From UBA10649 sp964391765 (GTDB taxonomy: Bacteria > Actinomycetota > Actinomycetes > S36-B12): DNA of 7,757 nt. The notes below the pieces were generated by a model. That model saw only the letters and a program-made list of their open reading frames with translations, had not been told where the DNA came from and searched no databases. Where the stretch lies: contig CAYMNG010000111.1 of assembly GCA_964391765.1 (NCBI GenBank), positions 1 through 7,757 on the forward strand. Reading direction: 5' to 3'. This document shows, one piece after another, positions 1-6,270 of this stretch (position 1 is its first letter; each line of letters begins with the position of its first letter). The translations under genes and the position numbers were made by a program.

Positions 1-651
1 GTCCGGCTGCCGCGTGAGTTGGGCAAGCACACCAGCCGGGGGCAGTACGCGGCCGGCTGGCAGGGCGGCGTGCCGGTCGTCGGCTACCTGCAGGAGCAGG
101 GCATCGATCCGTCGAGCACGACCGAGACCTACGCGGCGATCCGGGTCGACGTCGACAATCGGCGCTGGGCCGGCGTGCCGTTCTACCTGCGCACCGGCAA
201 GCGCCTGGGCCGACGGGTCACCGAGGTCGCGATCGTGTTCAAGCGTGCACCGCACCTGCCGTTCGCGCGGACCGCGGTGCAGGAGCTGGGGAACAACGCG
301 TTCGTCTTCCGGATCCAGCCCGATGAGGGGATCACCGTGCGATTCGGCTCGAAGGTGCCCAACACCTCCCCCGTGCAGGTGCGGGACGTGACGATGGACT
401 TCCAGTACGGGGAGTCGTTCGCCGACGCCAGCCCCGAGGCGTACGAGCGCCTGATCCTCGACGTCCTCCTCGGCGACCCGCCGCTGTTCCCCCGACACGA
501 GGAGGTCGAGTTGGGCTGGCGGATCCTCGATCCGGTGCTGGAGCACTGGGCGCAGGCCGGCGCCCCGGAGCAGTACTCCTCGGGCGGCTGGGGTCCGGCC
601 TCCAGCTACGACATGATCGCCCGCGACGCACGCGCCTGGCGGCGGCCATGA
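1..651 (+). CDS. zwf: Glucose-6-phosphate dehydrogenase, C-terminal part (5' end outside window)
   Basis: Glucose-6-phosphate dehydrogenase oxidises glucose 6-phosphate to 6-phosphogluconolactone with NADP+, the entry step of the oxidative pentose phosphate pathway in the cytoplasm. The frame is open from base 1 and ends at TGA 649-651, giving 216 residues, somewhat under half of the usual ~500-residue enzyme. The visible part is the C-terminal beta+alpha domain. Family blocks are clear: RGQYAAGW near the start, TETYAAIRVDVDNRRWAG followed by VPFYLRTGKRL (substrate-domain core with the conserved Lys), then RVTEVAIVFKRAPHLPF, FRIQPDEGITVRFGSK, and the terminal GGWGPASS...WRRP typical of actinobacterial Zwf. 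The NADP-binding Rossmann domain and the catalytic His lie upstream of the window. The stop overlaps the opcA start as ATGA, so the two are probably translationally coupled. The identification is secure. Confidence 0.97.
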   Translation, partial: VRLPRELGKHTSRGQYAAGWQGGVPVVGYLQEQGIDPSSTTETYAAIRVDVDNRRWAGVPFYLRTGKRLGRRVTEVAIVFKRAPHLPFARTAVQELGNNAFVFRIQPDEGITVRFGSKVPNTSPVQVRDVTMDFQYGESFADASPEAYERLILDVLLGDPPLFPRHEEVELGWRILDPVLEHWAQAGAPEQYSSGGWGPASSYDMIARDARAWRRP

Positions 652-1550
652 TCCGGCTGGAGGACACCAGTGGCAGCGCGGTCGCCGCGGCGATCGCCGC
701 GGAGCGCCATCGCATGGGCTCGCCGGCGACGGGGATGGTCCTGACCTTGCTGATCCTGTCCGACGAGGAGCACCAGTCCGACGCGACGGCCGCGGCGGTC
801 GCCGCGGCCCGCCAGCACCCGATGCGGATCGTGACGCTGATCCCGCGACCGAGCCGTCACGAGCCGCGGCTGGACGCCGACATCGCCGTCGGTGGCGACG
901 ACGGACCCGGCGAGGTCGCGGTCCTGCGGCTGCGGGGCGGGCTGGCCGACCACGCCAGTTCCGTCGCCATCCCGCTGCTGTTGTCCGACACCCCCGTCGT
1001 CGCGTACTGGCCGGCCGACGGTCCGCTGGTGCCGGCCGACGACCCGATCGGTCGCCATGCCCAGCGGCGCATCACCGACGCCGCGGCCGCCGACGACGTC
1101 GACCGGGCACTGGCCGACCGCGCGACCGGCTACCGCCCCGGCGACACCGACCTCGCGTGGACCCGGCTGACGCCGTGGCGCTCGGTCCTCGCCGCCACCC
1201 TCGACCAGCCGACGCCACCGATCACGGGCGCGACCGTCGCGGCCGAGGAGCTGAACGCCAGCGCGGCCCTGCTCGCCACCTGGCTGGGCCGTCGACTGCG
1301 GATCGGCGTCGACGCGGTCCTGTCCGACGGGCCGGGAGTCACCGAGGTCCGGTTGCGGACCGCCGAGGGCGACGTCGTCGTCAGCCGCAGCGACGGGGTG
1401 ACCGCGTCCTTGTCCCGTCCCGGCCTGCCGGCGTCGCGGGTCGCCCTCCCCCGCCGTGATCTCGCCGCGCTGCTCGCCGAGGAACTGCGGCGGCTGGACC
1501 CGGACGAGGTGTACGGCGACGTGATCACCCACCGCGGGAACGGGGGGTAG
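648..1550 (+). CDS. opcA: OpcA, glucose-6-phosphate dehydrogenase assembly/effector protein
   Basis: OpcA proteins of cyanobacteria and actinobacteria bind glucose-6-phosphate dehydrogenase and promote its assembly or activity; they are not known to be enzymes. The 300-residue length is typical of actinobacterial members. Recognisable family features are the N-terminal TGMVLTLLIL strand, ARQHPMRIVTLIPRP (about residues 54-68), TPVVAYWPADGPL in the middle, and the conserved DLAWTRLTPWR (168-178). The C-terminal half (about 210-280) is a beta-rich region with EVRLRTAEGDVVVSRSD. The start is ATG 648, which overlaps the zwf TGA by four bases; only a weak G-rich stretch (GGCGGCGG) precedes it, which fits coupled translation. 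pgl begins two bases after its TAG. Position between zwf and pgl is itself strong support. No signal peptide or membrane segment is visible, so it should be cytoplasmic. Confidence 0.93.
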   Translation: MIRLEDTSGSAVAAAIAAERHRMGSPATGMVLTLLILSDEEHQSDATAAAVAAARQHPMRIVTLIPRPSRHEPRLDADIAVGGDDGPGEVAVLRLRGGLADHASSVAIPLLLSDTPVVAYWPADGPLVPADDPIGRHAQRRITDAAAADDVDRALADRATGYRPGDTDLAWTRLTPWRSVLAATLDQPTPPITGATVAAEELNASAALLATWLGRRLRIGVDAVLSDGPGVTEVRLRTAEGDVVVSRSDGVTASLSRPGLPASRVALPRRDLAALLAEELRRLDPDEVYGDVITHRGNGG

Positions 1551-1552
1551 TC

Positions 1553-2326
1553 GTGGCGACCGTCGACGTCGTCCGGCACCCGGATGCGGTGGCCCTCGCC
1601 GAGGCGGTCGCCGCCCGCCTGGCCACCTGCCTGGTCGAGCGACAGACCGACGCCGGTGCGGTTCATGTGTGCTTGACCGGCGGCGGGATCGGGACGGCGA
1701 GCCTGGCCGCGCTGGCCGCCGGTCCGGCCAGGGACGCGGTCGACTGGGGTCGGGTCCACCTGTGGTGGGGGGACGAGCGGTTCCTGCCTGCCGGGGACCT
1801 GGAGCGCAACGAGACCGGCGCCCGCGCGGCGCTGGTGGACCGCGTCCGGATCCCGCCCGGCAACGTGCACCCGATGCCGGCAGCGGGCGGCCAGGCCGAC
1901 GTGGACGCCGCGGCCGCGGCGTACGCCGACGAGCTGGCCCGGTTCGCCCGGCCCGAGGACCACGCCGCGGTGCCGTCGATGGCCGTGTGCCTGCTCGGGA
2001 TCGGGCCCGACGCCCACGTCGCGTCCTTGTTCCCGGGTCTGCCCGCGATCCACGACGATCGGCCCGTCGTCGCCGTGCGCGGCGCGCCCAAGCCGCCGCC
2101 GACGCGGATCACGTTGACCCTGCCCGCGCTGACGGCCGCGCGGGAGGTCTGGATCCTGGCCGCCGGCGTCGAGAAGGCCGCTGCGGTCCGGCTGGCGCTG
2201 GACCCCGAGGCCGGCGCGCTCCAGGTTCCCGCCGCCGCCGCCCGCGGTCGTGAGCGCACGCTGTTCCTCCTCGACGACGCCGCGGCCAGCAAGCTCCCCC
2301 CGGCCCTGGCCCGTCCCGGCCCCTGA
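1553..2326 (+). CDS. pgl: 6-phosphogluconolactonase
   Basis: Hydrolyses 6-phosphogluconolactone to 6-phosphogluconate, the second step of the oxidative pentose phosphate pathway. The 257 residues match the usual length of the NagB/DevB-type lactonase. Visible motifs: the phosphate-binding loop LTGGGIG (residues 41-47), HLWWGDERF (69-77) followed by the RNE tripeptide (85-87), and GIGPDAHVASLFPG (149-162), which contains the catalytic-type His155. GAPKPPPTRITLTLPAL follows, also typical. In most homologues the His motif reads DGH; here it is DAH, a small change that leaves the His intact. The start is GTG 1553, two bases after the opcA stop, with a run of six G (part of opcA's last codons) a few bases upstream acting as ribosome-binding site. 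It is the last gene of the + strand operon; transcription then runs into the palindrome at 2359-2448. Confidence 0.95.
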   Translation: MATVDVVRHPDAVALAEAVAARLATCLVERQTDAGAVHVCLTGGGIGTASLAALAAGPARDAVDWGRVHLWWGDERFLPAGDLERNETGARAALVDRVRIPPGNVHPMPAAGGQADVDAAAAAYADELARFARPEDHAAVPSMAVCLLGIGPDAHVASLFPGLPAIHDDRPVVAVRGAPKPPPTRITLTLPALTAAREVWILAAGVEKAAAVRLALDPEAGALQVPAAAARGRERTLFLLDDAAASKLPPALARPGP

Positions 2327-2358
2327 CCCCGTCCCCCCGCCCGTCTCTCCCGCCCCAT

Positions 2359-2448
2359 CCGTTTGTCCCGCTTCCTGGGACGTGCGGCACGAAGTGCCCG
2401 ATTTGTCCGGTAGTTGGTGCACTACCTCCCAGGAAGCGGGACAAACGG
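2359..2448. repeat. Perfect 22-bp inverted repeat with two nested hairpins in the convergent gap
   Basis: The arms 2359-2380 and 2427-2448 are exact reverse complements over 22 bp, with core GTTTGTCCCGCTTCC in the left arm. The 46-base interior contains two further stems. One is GGCAC-GAA-GTGCC at 2386-2398 (5 bp, 3-base loop). The other is GGTAGT-TGGTGC-ACTACC at 2409-2426 (6 bp, 6-base loop), which abuts the right arm directly. A folded strand would be a long stem ending in a junction with two short hairpins. An additional near-copy of the arm's start, ATTTGTCCGG, lies inside at 2401-2410. The right arm overlaps the last eight codons of the - strand gene ending at 2422. The AT-containing text and perfect pairing differ from the coding DNA around it. 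A dispersed non-autonomous palindromic element is one inference, a dedicated terminator the other. Both could hold. Confidence 0.9.
2359..2448. terminator. Possible bidirectional terminator for the two converging operons
   Basis: The palindrome lies 32 bases past the pgl stop and straddles the stop codon of the converging membrane-protein gene, so both transcripts would form the 22-bp stem at their 3' ends. No T tract follows the stem on either strand. It is therefore not a canonical intrinsic terminator, although actinobacterial terminators often lack the T run. The role is inferred from position and pairing. Confidence 0.5.
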
Positions 2449-3570
2449 TGGGCGGCCCACGGGGGTGAGGACCAGGGCGCCCGCGAACAGGCCGACGGCC
2501 ACGGTCCAGCCCAGGTTCGCCGCGATCGGGGCGAGCGGGAACAGGCCGAACGTCGTGGCGGCCGCGATGATCGCGATCACCCGACCGACGTGGCCGGCCC
2601 GCCACACCACGACGGCCAGCGGCAGCAGTTGGATCGACGTGTAGTGCCAGGCCAGCGGCGACAGTGCCGCGACGACCCACACCAGCACCCAGTACCGGTC
2701 GCTGCCGCGAACCCAGGCCCACGCCGCCCACAGCACCACGCAGACCACCAGCAGCCAGATCGGCCAACCCCGTCGAAGGAACACCGCGTACGGGGTGTAC
2801 AGGTCGGTGCGGGCGAGATTCTCCGCCAGCCAGGCCCGACCACCGGTCAGGAAGCCGCCGATCACGCCGGGCTCGATGATCACGGCGAGGGCGAGGAGCC
2901 CGAGAACGACCGCCGTCGCGACCGCGACCGTGCGCCAGCGCCGGCGCAGCAGTGGCTCCAGCAGCAGCAGGCCGCCCAGACCCCGTTCGGCGGTGAAGAG
3001 CCCCAGCGCCACTCCGCTGACGCCCTCGCGATCGCGGAAGCGCCACGCCGCCGCGATGAGCAGCGCCGAGACCGGGTACGTCGTCACCAAGGACTCGCCC
3101 CCCGGAGCGGTCAGGCAGATGCCGAGCGCCACCGGATACGCGATCGAGGCGGGCACCGACATCAACCGCAGTGACACGGCGATCGCCACGGCCGACAGGA
3201 CGACCCAGTACGACAGCCACCAGGTGTACTCGACGGCGAGCAGCGGCACGCCGAGCACGATCGACGTCGGTGGGTGCGTGTGGCCGGTCGGACCGTACGC
3301 GCCGACGCCGATCGCGTCGAGTACGGCGGACGGCTCGTACGCCGTGAGCGCTCGGCTCCACAGTCCGTAGGCGGCCGCGGCCGCACCGCCGATGTCGGTC
3401 ACCCCGCCGCCACCGGCGAGCGCGGTGAGGACACGTCCCAGGCCGGCGGCGGTGGCCGGCCCCCGGACGGCGCCCGCGACGACGCGCGCCAGCAGCGGCA
3501 GCACGACGACGACCGCGGCCAGGACCTGCACCTCGCCGCTGGCGGCCAGGCGCCGCAGGTCGCTACGCAT
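2422..3570 (-). CDS. Multi-pass membrane protein, GT87/DUF2029-like (GT-C) glycosyltransferase, paralogue 1
   Basis: A 382-residue polytopic membrane protein with roughly nine or ten hydrophobic segments, beginning near residues 14-35. It resembles GT-C fold glycosyltransferases of the GT87/DUF2029 type, which in actinobacteria use polyprenyl-phosphate sugars as donors outside the membrane; no specific substrate can be read here. Landmarks: Asp59 in a TDIG motif after the first membrane segment (where GT-C enzymes usually carry a catalytic Asp), HTHPPT at 97-102 leading into a hydrophobic helix, TTYP, AAWRFRD, LLRRRWRT, and SPLAWHY at 304-310. All align with the upstream neighbour. The start ATG 3570 is chosen because GGGAG sits three bases upstream and it puts TDIG at the same residue number as in that neighbour; the longer in-frame start at 3645 would overlap the neighbour by 83 bases. 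The gene begins eight bases before the neighbour's stop ends. Its last residues, PFVPLPGR, are encoded by the palindrome arm, and the TAG follows at once. Confidence 0.8.
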   Translation of the reverse strand: MRSDLRRLAASGEVQVLAAVVVVLPLLARVVAGAVRGPATAAGLGRVLTALAGGGGVTDIGGAAAAAYGLWSRALTAYEPSAVLDAIGVGAYGPTGHTHPPTSIVLGVPLLAVEYTWWLSYWVVLSAVAIAVSLRLMSVPASIAYPVALGICLTAPGGESLVTTYPVSALLIAAAWRFRDREGVSGVALGLFTAERGLGGLLLLEPLLRRRWRTVAVATAVVLGLLALAVIIEPGVIGGFLTGGRAWLAENLARTDLYTPYAVFLRRGWPIWLLVVCVVLWAAWAWVRGSDRYWVLVWVVAALSPLAWHYTSIQLLPLAVVVWRAGHVGRVIAIIAAATTFGLFPLAPIAANLGWTVAVGLFAGALVLTPVGRPPFVPLPGR

Positions 3571-4765
3571 CGACTCCCGCCGCGCGGTTCGGCACCACGT
3601 CGGCTGCCGGCCGCGAAGCGAGCCACCCGTCGGACTCGCGTTCACCGTCGAGGCGACACGCGACCAGCGCGATCGCCGTCGTCATGATCAGGAACAGCCA
3701 CGAGGCGTTGACCGCGCCCGGACTCGCGGGGAGTACGCCGAGGGCGACCACGGCGTTGACCAGCACGATCAGCACGCCCAGCCGGCCGGAGCGCCACACG
3801 ACGACCAGGAACGGGATCACCCCGACCAGCGAATGCACCCAGCCCAGCGGAGAAACCGCCAGGCTGACCCAGAAGAGCACCCAGAATCGACTGCGACGCA
3901 GTGCGAATGCGAGGGCTGCCAGTGCGACGGCCGCAACGTACGCCAGCCAGCCGGGCAGTCCGTGCCGGGCCAGCACCGCGGCCGGGGTGAAGACGTTGGG
4001 GTTCTGTCCAGCAGCGTCCACGGCACCGGCGCCGCGGCGCAGGAACTCCCCGAGCGCGGTCGGCTCAGCCACGGCGGCTACGCCGACCAGGACGGCCACG
4101 ATCGCCACGGCGAGGCCGAACGTGCGCCACTGCCGACGCAGGAGCGGATACGCCAGGAGGAGTCCGCCGACCCCCCGCGCGGCGGCCAGGATCGCGTACG
4201 CGGGACCGGCGACGGGGCCGACGTCGCGGTAGCGCCAGGCGAGCGCGAGGACGACCGCCATGATCGGGTACGTGGTCGTCAGGGCGAACGACCCCGACGG
4301 CGTGAGCGCGACCAGGACGCCCAGGGGGTACGCGATCCACGCACCGACGCCCATGACCCGCATCGACAGGCCGATCGACGCCAGTGACGCGAACACGTAG
4401 TGCGGCAGCCACAGGGCGTACGGGGCGAAGGCGAGGGGAAGCCACAGCACCACCGACGTCGGCGGGTGGGTGTGCGCGCCGACGTCGTAGGCGTCCATGC
4501 CGATCAGTCGGGCGATCACGTCGATGGACGCGTACATCGAGAAGCCGGGGTCGACCAGCGCGCGGGCCGAGGAGACCTCCCACCCGATATCGGTGAACGG
4601 TGCACCGGAACCGAACATCTGGACCGGACCGGTCAGCCCCGCGCCGCGCAACGGCGACGCCAGGACGGCCACGAGCGCACGCGCGACGTACGGACCGATC
4701 GCGACGAAGGCGACGAGGAGGACCGACTCCAGCGTACGGCCGCGCGACCACCGCCGGGTCGGCAC
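3563..4765 (-). CDS. Multi-pass membrane protein, GT87/DUF2029-like (GT-C) glycosyltransferase, paralogue 2
   Basis: A 400-residue polytopic membrane protein, clearly paralogous to the gene directly downstream. Shared blocks are co-linear: TDIG with Asp59 at the same number, HTHPPTSVVL at 98-107, a SMRVMGVGAWIAYP stretch against SLRLMSVPASIAYP, TTYP, AWRYRD, ARGVGGLLL, LLRRQWRT, FTPAAVLARHGLPGW, RFWVLFWVSLAVSPLGW (ending 309) and VVVWRSGRLG. A basic N-terminus (PTRRWSRGR) precedes the first membrane helix, so the N-terminus should be cytoplasmic. Unlike the paralogue it ends in a hydrophilic tail of about 30 residues. The start is GTG 4765, four bases after the rbpA stop, with a weak GGCGGA ten bases upstream; coupling to rbpA translation is likely. 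The reading frame stays open much further upstream, but that stretch is a shadow of rbpA and secG. GT-C glycosyltransferase is a family-level guess. Acceptor and donor are unknown. Confidence 0.8.
   Translation of the reverse strand: MPTRRWSRGRTLESVLLVAFVAIGPYVARALVAVLASPLRGAGLTGPVQMFGSGAPFTDIGWEVSSARALVDPGFSMYASIDVIARLIGMDAYDVGAHTHPPTSVVLWLPLAFAPYALWLPHYVFASLASIGLSMRVMGVGAWIAYPLGVLVALTPSGSFALTTTYPIMAVVLALAWRYRDVGPVAGPAYAILAAARGVGGLLLAYPLLRRQWRTFGLAVAIVAVLVGVAAVAEPTALGEFLRRGAGAVDAAGQNPNVFTPAAVLARHGLPGWLAYVAAVALAALAFALRRSRFWVLFWVSLAVSPLGWVHSLVGVIPFLVVVWRSGRLGVLIVLVNAVVALGVLPASPGAVNASWLFLIMTTAIALVACRLDGERESDGWLASRPAADVVPNRAAGVDA
3574..3578 (-). promoter_or_regulatory. Ribosome-binding site deciding the start of membrane paralogue 1
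   Basis: GGGAG on the - strand, three bases before ATG 3570 and inside the end of the upstream paralogue. The spacing is a little short. Together with residue numbering shared with the paralogue, it favours this start over the in-frame start at 3645. Confidence 0.6.
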
Positions 4766-4769
4766 GCGG

Positions 4770-5105
4770 CTACGATCCGCCGCGGAGCTTGGCGATCGCC
4801 TCTTCGAGGATGCTCGCGCCGTCGCCCTCGGAACGACGTTCCTTGACGTACGCCAGATGGGTCTTGTAGGGCTCGATCTTCGGTGGTGACGGCGGGTTGT
4901 CGCGGTCCGGTCCGGCCGGCAGCCCGCACCGCGGGCAGTCCCACTCGTCGGGCACGGCGGCGTCCGCCGCGAAGCTCGGCCGCGCCTCGTGCCCGCGTGA
5001 GCACCAGAAGGACACCCACATCCGGGGCGCTGCCTCCCCGCGCTCGGCCTCGCCCATCGGCCCGGCGCCGACTCGGCTACCGCGGATCGCACTGCCTCCG
5101 GCCAT
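4770..5105 (-). CDS. rbpA: RNA polymerase-binding protein RbpA, zinc-ligand type
   Basis: RbpA is an actinobacterial transcription factor that binds RNA polymerase and group I/II sigma factors and stabilises the promoter open complex. The protein has 111 residues, the usual size. The N-terminal tail IRGSRVGAG (7-15) matches the conserved RG-S/T-R segment of known RbpA proteins, followed by APR at 26-28. The core domain has Cys35, His39, Cys57 and Cys60 (CSRGH ... CPRC), the pattern of the zinc-binding Streptomyces form; the mycobacterial protein lacks it. The linker and sigma-interaction domain run from PYKTHLAYVKERR (79-91) to ILEEAIAKLRGGS, matching the RTHWDML.ERR region of homologues. The ATG at 5105 is fixed by AGGAGG six bases upstream; upstream in-frame codons are non-coding. 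secG lies 52 bases upstream and the first membrane-protein gene starts four bases after its stop, so it probably shares their transcript. No convincing separate promoter is seen. Confidence 0.93.
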   Translation of the reverse strand: MAGGSAIRGSRVGAGPMGEAERGEAAPRMWVSFWCSRGHEARPSFAADAAVPDEWDCPRCGLPAGPDRDNPPSPPKIEPYKTHLAYVKERRSEGDGASILEEAIAKLRGGS

Positions 5106-5111
5106 CTGCCG

Positions 5112-5117
5112 CCTCCT
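5112..5117 (-). promoter_or_regulatory. Strong Shine-Dalgarno of rbpA
   Basis: A perfect AGGAGG on the - strand, six bases before ATG 5105. It is the clearest ribosome-binding site in the window and settles the rbpA start. It suggests high or independent translation relative to the coupled genes. Confidence 0.85.
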
Positions 5118-5157
5118 GTTCGTGGGGTGTGCGCGTCGCTCGTGGCCGGCGCGCGGT

Positions 5158-5406
5158 TCAGCTCGCCGAACTGACCAGCAGGCCGACGGCGACGATGCAC
5201 GCCGCCCAGACCAGGCTGAGGCCGACCGTGAGTCGGTCGAGGTTCTTCTCGGCGACCGACGACCCACCGATCGAGGACGAGACGCCGCCGCCGAACATGT
5301 CCGAGAGGCCACCGCCCTTGCCACGGTGCAGCAGGATCAGGACGACCAGCAGGACGCTGGTGATCACGAGGATCACCGCGAGGGTGATCGTGAGCACGGT
5401 GATCAT
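5158..5406 (-). CDS. secG: Protein translocase subunit SecG
   Basis: SecG is the small accessory subunit of the SecYEG channel that assists SecA-driven protein export across the cytoplasmic membrane. The protein has 82 residues. It has two hydrophobic helices at about 4-26 and 59-79, separated by the family signature HRGKGGGLSDMFGGG (27-41), then a Ser/Gly-rich loop and AEKNLDRLT (52-60), the conserved segment entering helix 2. The start ATG 5406 is chosen because it begins directly before helix 1 and AGGGGAG (complement of 5415-5421) lies eight bases upstream; an upstream in-frame start would add 18 Arg/Pro-rich residues. It follows tpiA by 78 bases and precedes rbpA by 52. The tpiA-secG order is common in actinobacteria. 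Confidence 0.95.
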   Translation of the reverse strand: MITVLTITLAVILVITSVLLVVLILLHRGKGGGLSDMFGGGVSSSIGGSSVAEKNLDRLTVGLSLVWAACIVAVGLLVSSAS

Positions 5407-5484
5407 GCGCTGGGCTCCCCTGGACGAACGGGCGGGATGGCGGCCGGGCCGACCGGCCAAGGATACAAGGGCGAAGCGGCCGGG

Positions 5485-6270
5485 CTACTGCGGCGGGTGC
5501 AGGCGGAACCGCACGATGCCGACGAACTCGTCGGGATCCAGGCTCGCCCCGCCGACGAGCGCACCGTCCACGTCGTCCTTCGCCATGATCCCGGCGATGT
5601 TCGCGGCCTTCACCGACCCGCCGTAGAGGATCCGCACCTGCTCGGCCGGTACCGCGCCGAACGTCTCGCCGATCCGGGCGCGGATCGCCGCGCACACCTC
5701 CTGCGCGTCCTCGGGCGTGGCCACCTCGCCGGTGCCGATCGCCCACACCGGCTCGTACGCGACGACCAGTCCGGCGACCTGCTCCGCCGTCAGCCCGGCC
5801 AGGTCGGCGTCGAGCTGGCCCAGGACATGGGCGACGTGGCCGCCGGTCTGCCGCACGGCAAGGCCCTCGCCCATGCACACGATCGGCGTGATCTCGTGCA
5901 GCAGCGCGGCCTTCGCCTTCGCGTTGACGACCTCGTCGGTCTCGGCGTGGTACTCCCGCCGTTCGCTGTGGCCCACCGTGACGTACGTGCAGCCGAGCTT
6001 GGCGAGCATCGGCCCGCTGATCTCGCCGGTGTACGCGCCGGCGGCGTGGACCGAGAGGTCCTGGCCGCCGTACTGCAGGTCGTACCTGTCGCCGTCGACG
6101 AGCGTCTGGACGGACCGGATGTCGGTGAACGGCGGCAGGACCGCGACGTCGACCGCCGCGAAGTCATCCTCGTTCAGCGCGAACGCCAACTTCTGCACCA
6201 GCGCGATGGCCTCGAGGTGATTGAGGTTCATCTTCCAGTTGCCGGCCATGAGCGGCTTGCGGGGTGCCAT
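5485..6270 (-). CDS. tpiA: Triosephosphate isomerase
   Basis: Interconverts dihydroxyacetone phosphate and glyceraldehyde 3-phosphate in glycolysis and gluconeogenesis; a cytoplasmic TIM-barrel dimer. The 261 residues are the normal length. Catalytic residues are all present: Asn11 and Lys13 in MAGNWKMN, His101 in the GHSERR motif (100-105), and Glu173 in AYEPVWAIGTG (171-181), which is also the mobile loop 6. The phosphate-binding ILYGGSVKAANI and GALVGGASLDP near the C-terminus are intact. ATG 6270 overlaps the pgk TGA by one base (TGATG), with GGAGGAG eight bases upstream (complement of 6279-6285), so translation is coupled but also has its own strong site. No anomalies seen. Confidence 0.98.
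   Translation of the reverse strand: MAPRKPLMAGNWKMNLNHLEAIALVQKLAFALNEDDFAAVDVAVLPPFTDIRSVQTLVDGDRYDLQYGGQDLSVHAAGAYTGEISGPMLAKLGCTYVTVGHSERREYHAETDEVVNAKAKAALLHEITPIVCMGEGLAVRQTGGHVAHVLGQLDADLAGLTAEQVAGLVVAYEPVWAIGTGEVATPEDAQEVCAAIRARIGETFGAVPAEQVRILYGGSVKAANIAGIMAKDDVDGALVGGASLDPDEFVGIVRFRLHPPQ

Noticed and set aside
606..1532. A 308-codon - strand open frame opposite opcA
   Set aside because: It is antisense to opcA, Gly/Arg/Asp-rich and has no motif.
2359..2448. tRNA or other cloverleaf RNA gene
   Set aside because: The outer stem is 22 bp, there is no T-loop or anticodon arm consensus, and only two inner hairpins form. It is a palindromic element rather than a tRNA.
1130..3361. A 743-codon open frame on the - strand across opcA, pgl, the palindrome and part of the membrane gene
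   Set aside because: It is antisense to well-identified opcA and pgl and out of frame with the membrane gene. Its translation is Arg/Gly/Pro-rich with no domain, as expected from very high GC DNA.
3571..3645. Longer start for membrane paralogue 1 (25 extra residues)
   Set aside because: It would overlap the upstream paralogue by 83 bases and add a polar Arg-rich stretch. The ATG at 3570 has GGGAG upstream and keeps TDIG at residues 58-61 as in the paralogue.
5106..5157. ECF/SigR-like promoter (GAAC at 5157-5154) ahead of rbpA
   Set aside because: The -35-like GAAC lacks the preceding G, and no GTT-type -10 lies 16-19 bases downstream.
5407..5484. Promoter for secG suggested by a TATCCT-like sequence on the - strand near 5458-5466
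   Set aside because: No convincing -35 element lies at the right distance. One AT-containing hexamer in GC-rich DNA is not enough.
4766..5878. Upstream extension of membrane paralogue 2 giving 771 residues
   Set aside because: The extension covers rbpA, secG and part of tpiA in another frame and is low-complexity. GTG 4765 sits right after the rbpA stop and matches the paralogue's numbering.
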